A stretch of DNA of 56,184 nucleotides from Pseudomonas sp. CHM02 (GTDB taxonomy: Bacteria > Pseudomonadota > Gammaproteobacteria > Pseudomonadales > Pseudomonadaceae): contig NZ_JFCA01000045.1 of assembly GCF_000612585.1 (NCBI RefSeq), positions 1-56,184 on the forward strand, read 5' to 3'. The notes below the pieces were generated by a model. It saw nothing but the letters and a program-made list of their open reading frames with translations. It was not told the DNA's origin and did not search any database. Below, piece after piece: positions 55,580-56,184 of this stretch (position 1 is the first letter of the stretch; each line of letters begins with the position of its first letter). Both the position numbers and the translations under genes were made by a program.

Positions 55580-55759
55580 ATGAATCTGAATCTCTTCTCC
55601 ATCATCGCCGCATCCGCCGTTTCCGCCACCGTGGCATTGCCTGCCGCCGCCAGCGTGGAAGTCACCGGCAAAAAATCCAGCACCAGCGCCTACACCCAGA
55701 AATACCTGCAACAAAGCGCCAATTTCTACGCCGCACTGGATCACAAAACCCAGCAATGA
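55580..55759 (+). CDS. Small exported protein (59 aa)
   Basis: 59 residues: a signal peptide (about 1-24, MNLNLFSIIAASAVSATVAL..., ending PAAA-S) followed by a ~35-residue polar segment with SSTSAYTQKYLQQSANFYAALDHKTQQ. Clean Pseudomonas codon use, AAGG upstream of the ATG (about 9 nt), a structured leader and a large hairpin downstream all support a real gene. No family recognised; likely a small periplasmic protein. Confidence 0.65.
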   Translation: MNLNLFSIIAASAVSATVALPAAASVEVTGKKSSTSAYTQKYLQQSANFYAALDHKTQQ

Positions 55760-55780
55760 GCGTTGATTGACCCTGCACAA

Positions 55781-55848
55781 CAGCAGACGCCAAACCACTG
55801 GAACGCAGCCTGGCTCGTTCGAGTGGTTTGGCGTTTGTGCGTCTGCTG
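55781..55848. terminator. Large stem-loop after the small exported protein gene
   Basis: GCCAAACCACT pairs with AGTGGTTTGGC, extended inside by GAACG/CGTTC and outside by CAGCAGACG/CGTCTGCTG. It begins 21 bp after the stop; no long T run follows, so efficiency is uncertain. Confidence 0.6.
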
Positions 55849-55929
55849 AATAAAAATGATTGATATCACATTGCCATGTGTTTAAATTTGACGCTCAATT
55901 ATTGACGCCTTCTCCCTGGAATCGACAGC

Positions 55930-56055
55930 ATGGCACTCCGACTCGCCGCAGTAATCCTGTTCCTCTATTCCGCCCCCATCCTGTCCTCCGTGCAATGGGT
56001 GGACGGTGAGCCAGAGATTGCCCGCGAGCGATTGCTGAACCTGATCGAAGGCTGA
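55930..56055 (+). CDS. Possible 41-aa membrane or exported small protein
   Basis: 41 residues: a hydrophobic N-terminal segment (about residues 3-20, RLAAVILFLYSAPILSS) then a polar tail WVDGEPEIARERLLNLIEG. The codon pattern is coding-like, but the ribosome binding site is weak and no family is recognised. It follows an A/T-rich stretch with possible promoter character. Tentative. Confidence 0.4.
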   Translation: MALRLAAVILFLYSAPILSSVQWVDGEPEIARERLLNLIEG

Positions 56056-56087
56056 TACTGCCTGCATGTTGTGGTGAGCCTGCTTAT

Positions 56088-56136
56088 TGTGGTGAGCGGG
56101 CTTGCCCCGCGCTGGGGCGCGAAGCGGCCCTAAAAC
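56088..56136. repeat. Dispersed palindromic repeat near the window end
   Basis: TGTGGTGAGCGGGCTTG followed by GCCCC-GCGCT-GGGGC and GCGAAGCGGCCC, a common Pseudomonas intergenic repeat. The first 17 bases are matched in reverse complement at the very start of the window, and a partial copy (TTGTGGTGAGC) lies just upstream at 56069. Confidence 0.65.
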
Positions 56137-56184
56137 CACCGCGTTTATTCCGGAAAAAATGGGGTGTTGTTAATGGGGCTGCTT

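Overview
The window is a chromosomal segment of a fluorescent-group Pseudomonas. High GC, Pseudomonas-style gene overlaps, inverted GTGGGAGCTGGCTTGCC repeat pairs, an HSI-2-type T6SS and an alkB/Pra alkane locus all point there. No tRNA, rRNA, CRISPR array, transposase or phage gene was seen.

Layout. (1) 1-8.4 kb, housekeeping and accessory genes: a small P-loop kinase, a divergent DapF paralog lacking one canonical catalytic cysteine, a TPM-domain membrane protein, a methyltransferase, a polyamine set (periplasmic binding protein, class III aminotransferase, LuxR regulator), a DUF1543 protein and an aldo/keto reductase. (2) 8.4-29.1 kb, a complete type VI secretion apparatus: hcp divergent from tssA-B-C-E-F-G-H, a sigma-54 activator, a 43-aa lipoprotein, an FHA protein, tssJ-K-L-M, a PP2C phosphatase and a Ser/Thr kinase. 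This is the P. aeruginosa HSI-2 gene order. There is no vgrG, PAAR or recognisable effector. (3) 29.1-31.8 kb, a small hypothetical protein and a PTS EIIC-EAL fusion. (4) 31.8-48.9 kb, a hydrocarbon/fatty-acid island. A minus-strand operon (Baeyer-Villiger-type monooxygenase, SDR, PF10118 diiron-type protein) faces an alpha/beta hydrolase, then alkB, two Pra-type activators, a FadL-type porin, FadE-like acyl-CoA dehydrogenase, FabG4-like reductase, MaoC-type hydratase, thiolase and acyl-CoA ligase. (5) 49-56 kb: a Gfo/Idh/MocA oxidoreductase with two operator-like repeats, an Asp-box repeat protein paired with an MMPL/RND transporter, a small acidic protein, a lactonase-family beta-propeller, two very small genes and a palindromic repeat.

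How the genes may work together. The hydrocarbon island could take up alkanes (FadL-type porin, Pra proteins) and hydroxylate them terminally (AlkB). It may also handle secondary alcohols or ketones (SDR, monooxygenase, esterase). Acids would then be activated by the acyl-CoA ligase and degraded by a beta-oxidation set whose middle steps look (R)-specific (MaoC plus FabG type). Rubredoxin, rubredoxin reductase and terminal alcohol/aldehyde dehydrogenases are not in the window and would have to come from elsewhere. Two shared signals suggest co-regulation: a 22-bp inverted repeat upstream of both alkB and the fadE-type operon, and A-rich AANAANAA motifs (Crc/Hfq type) at several ribosome binding sites.
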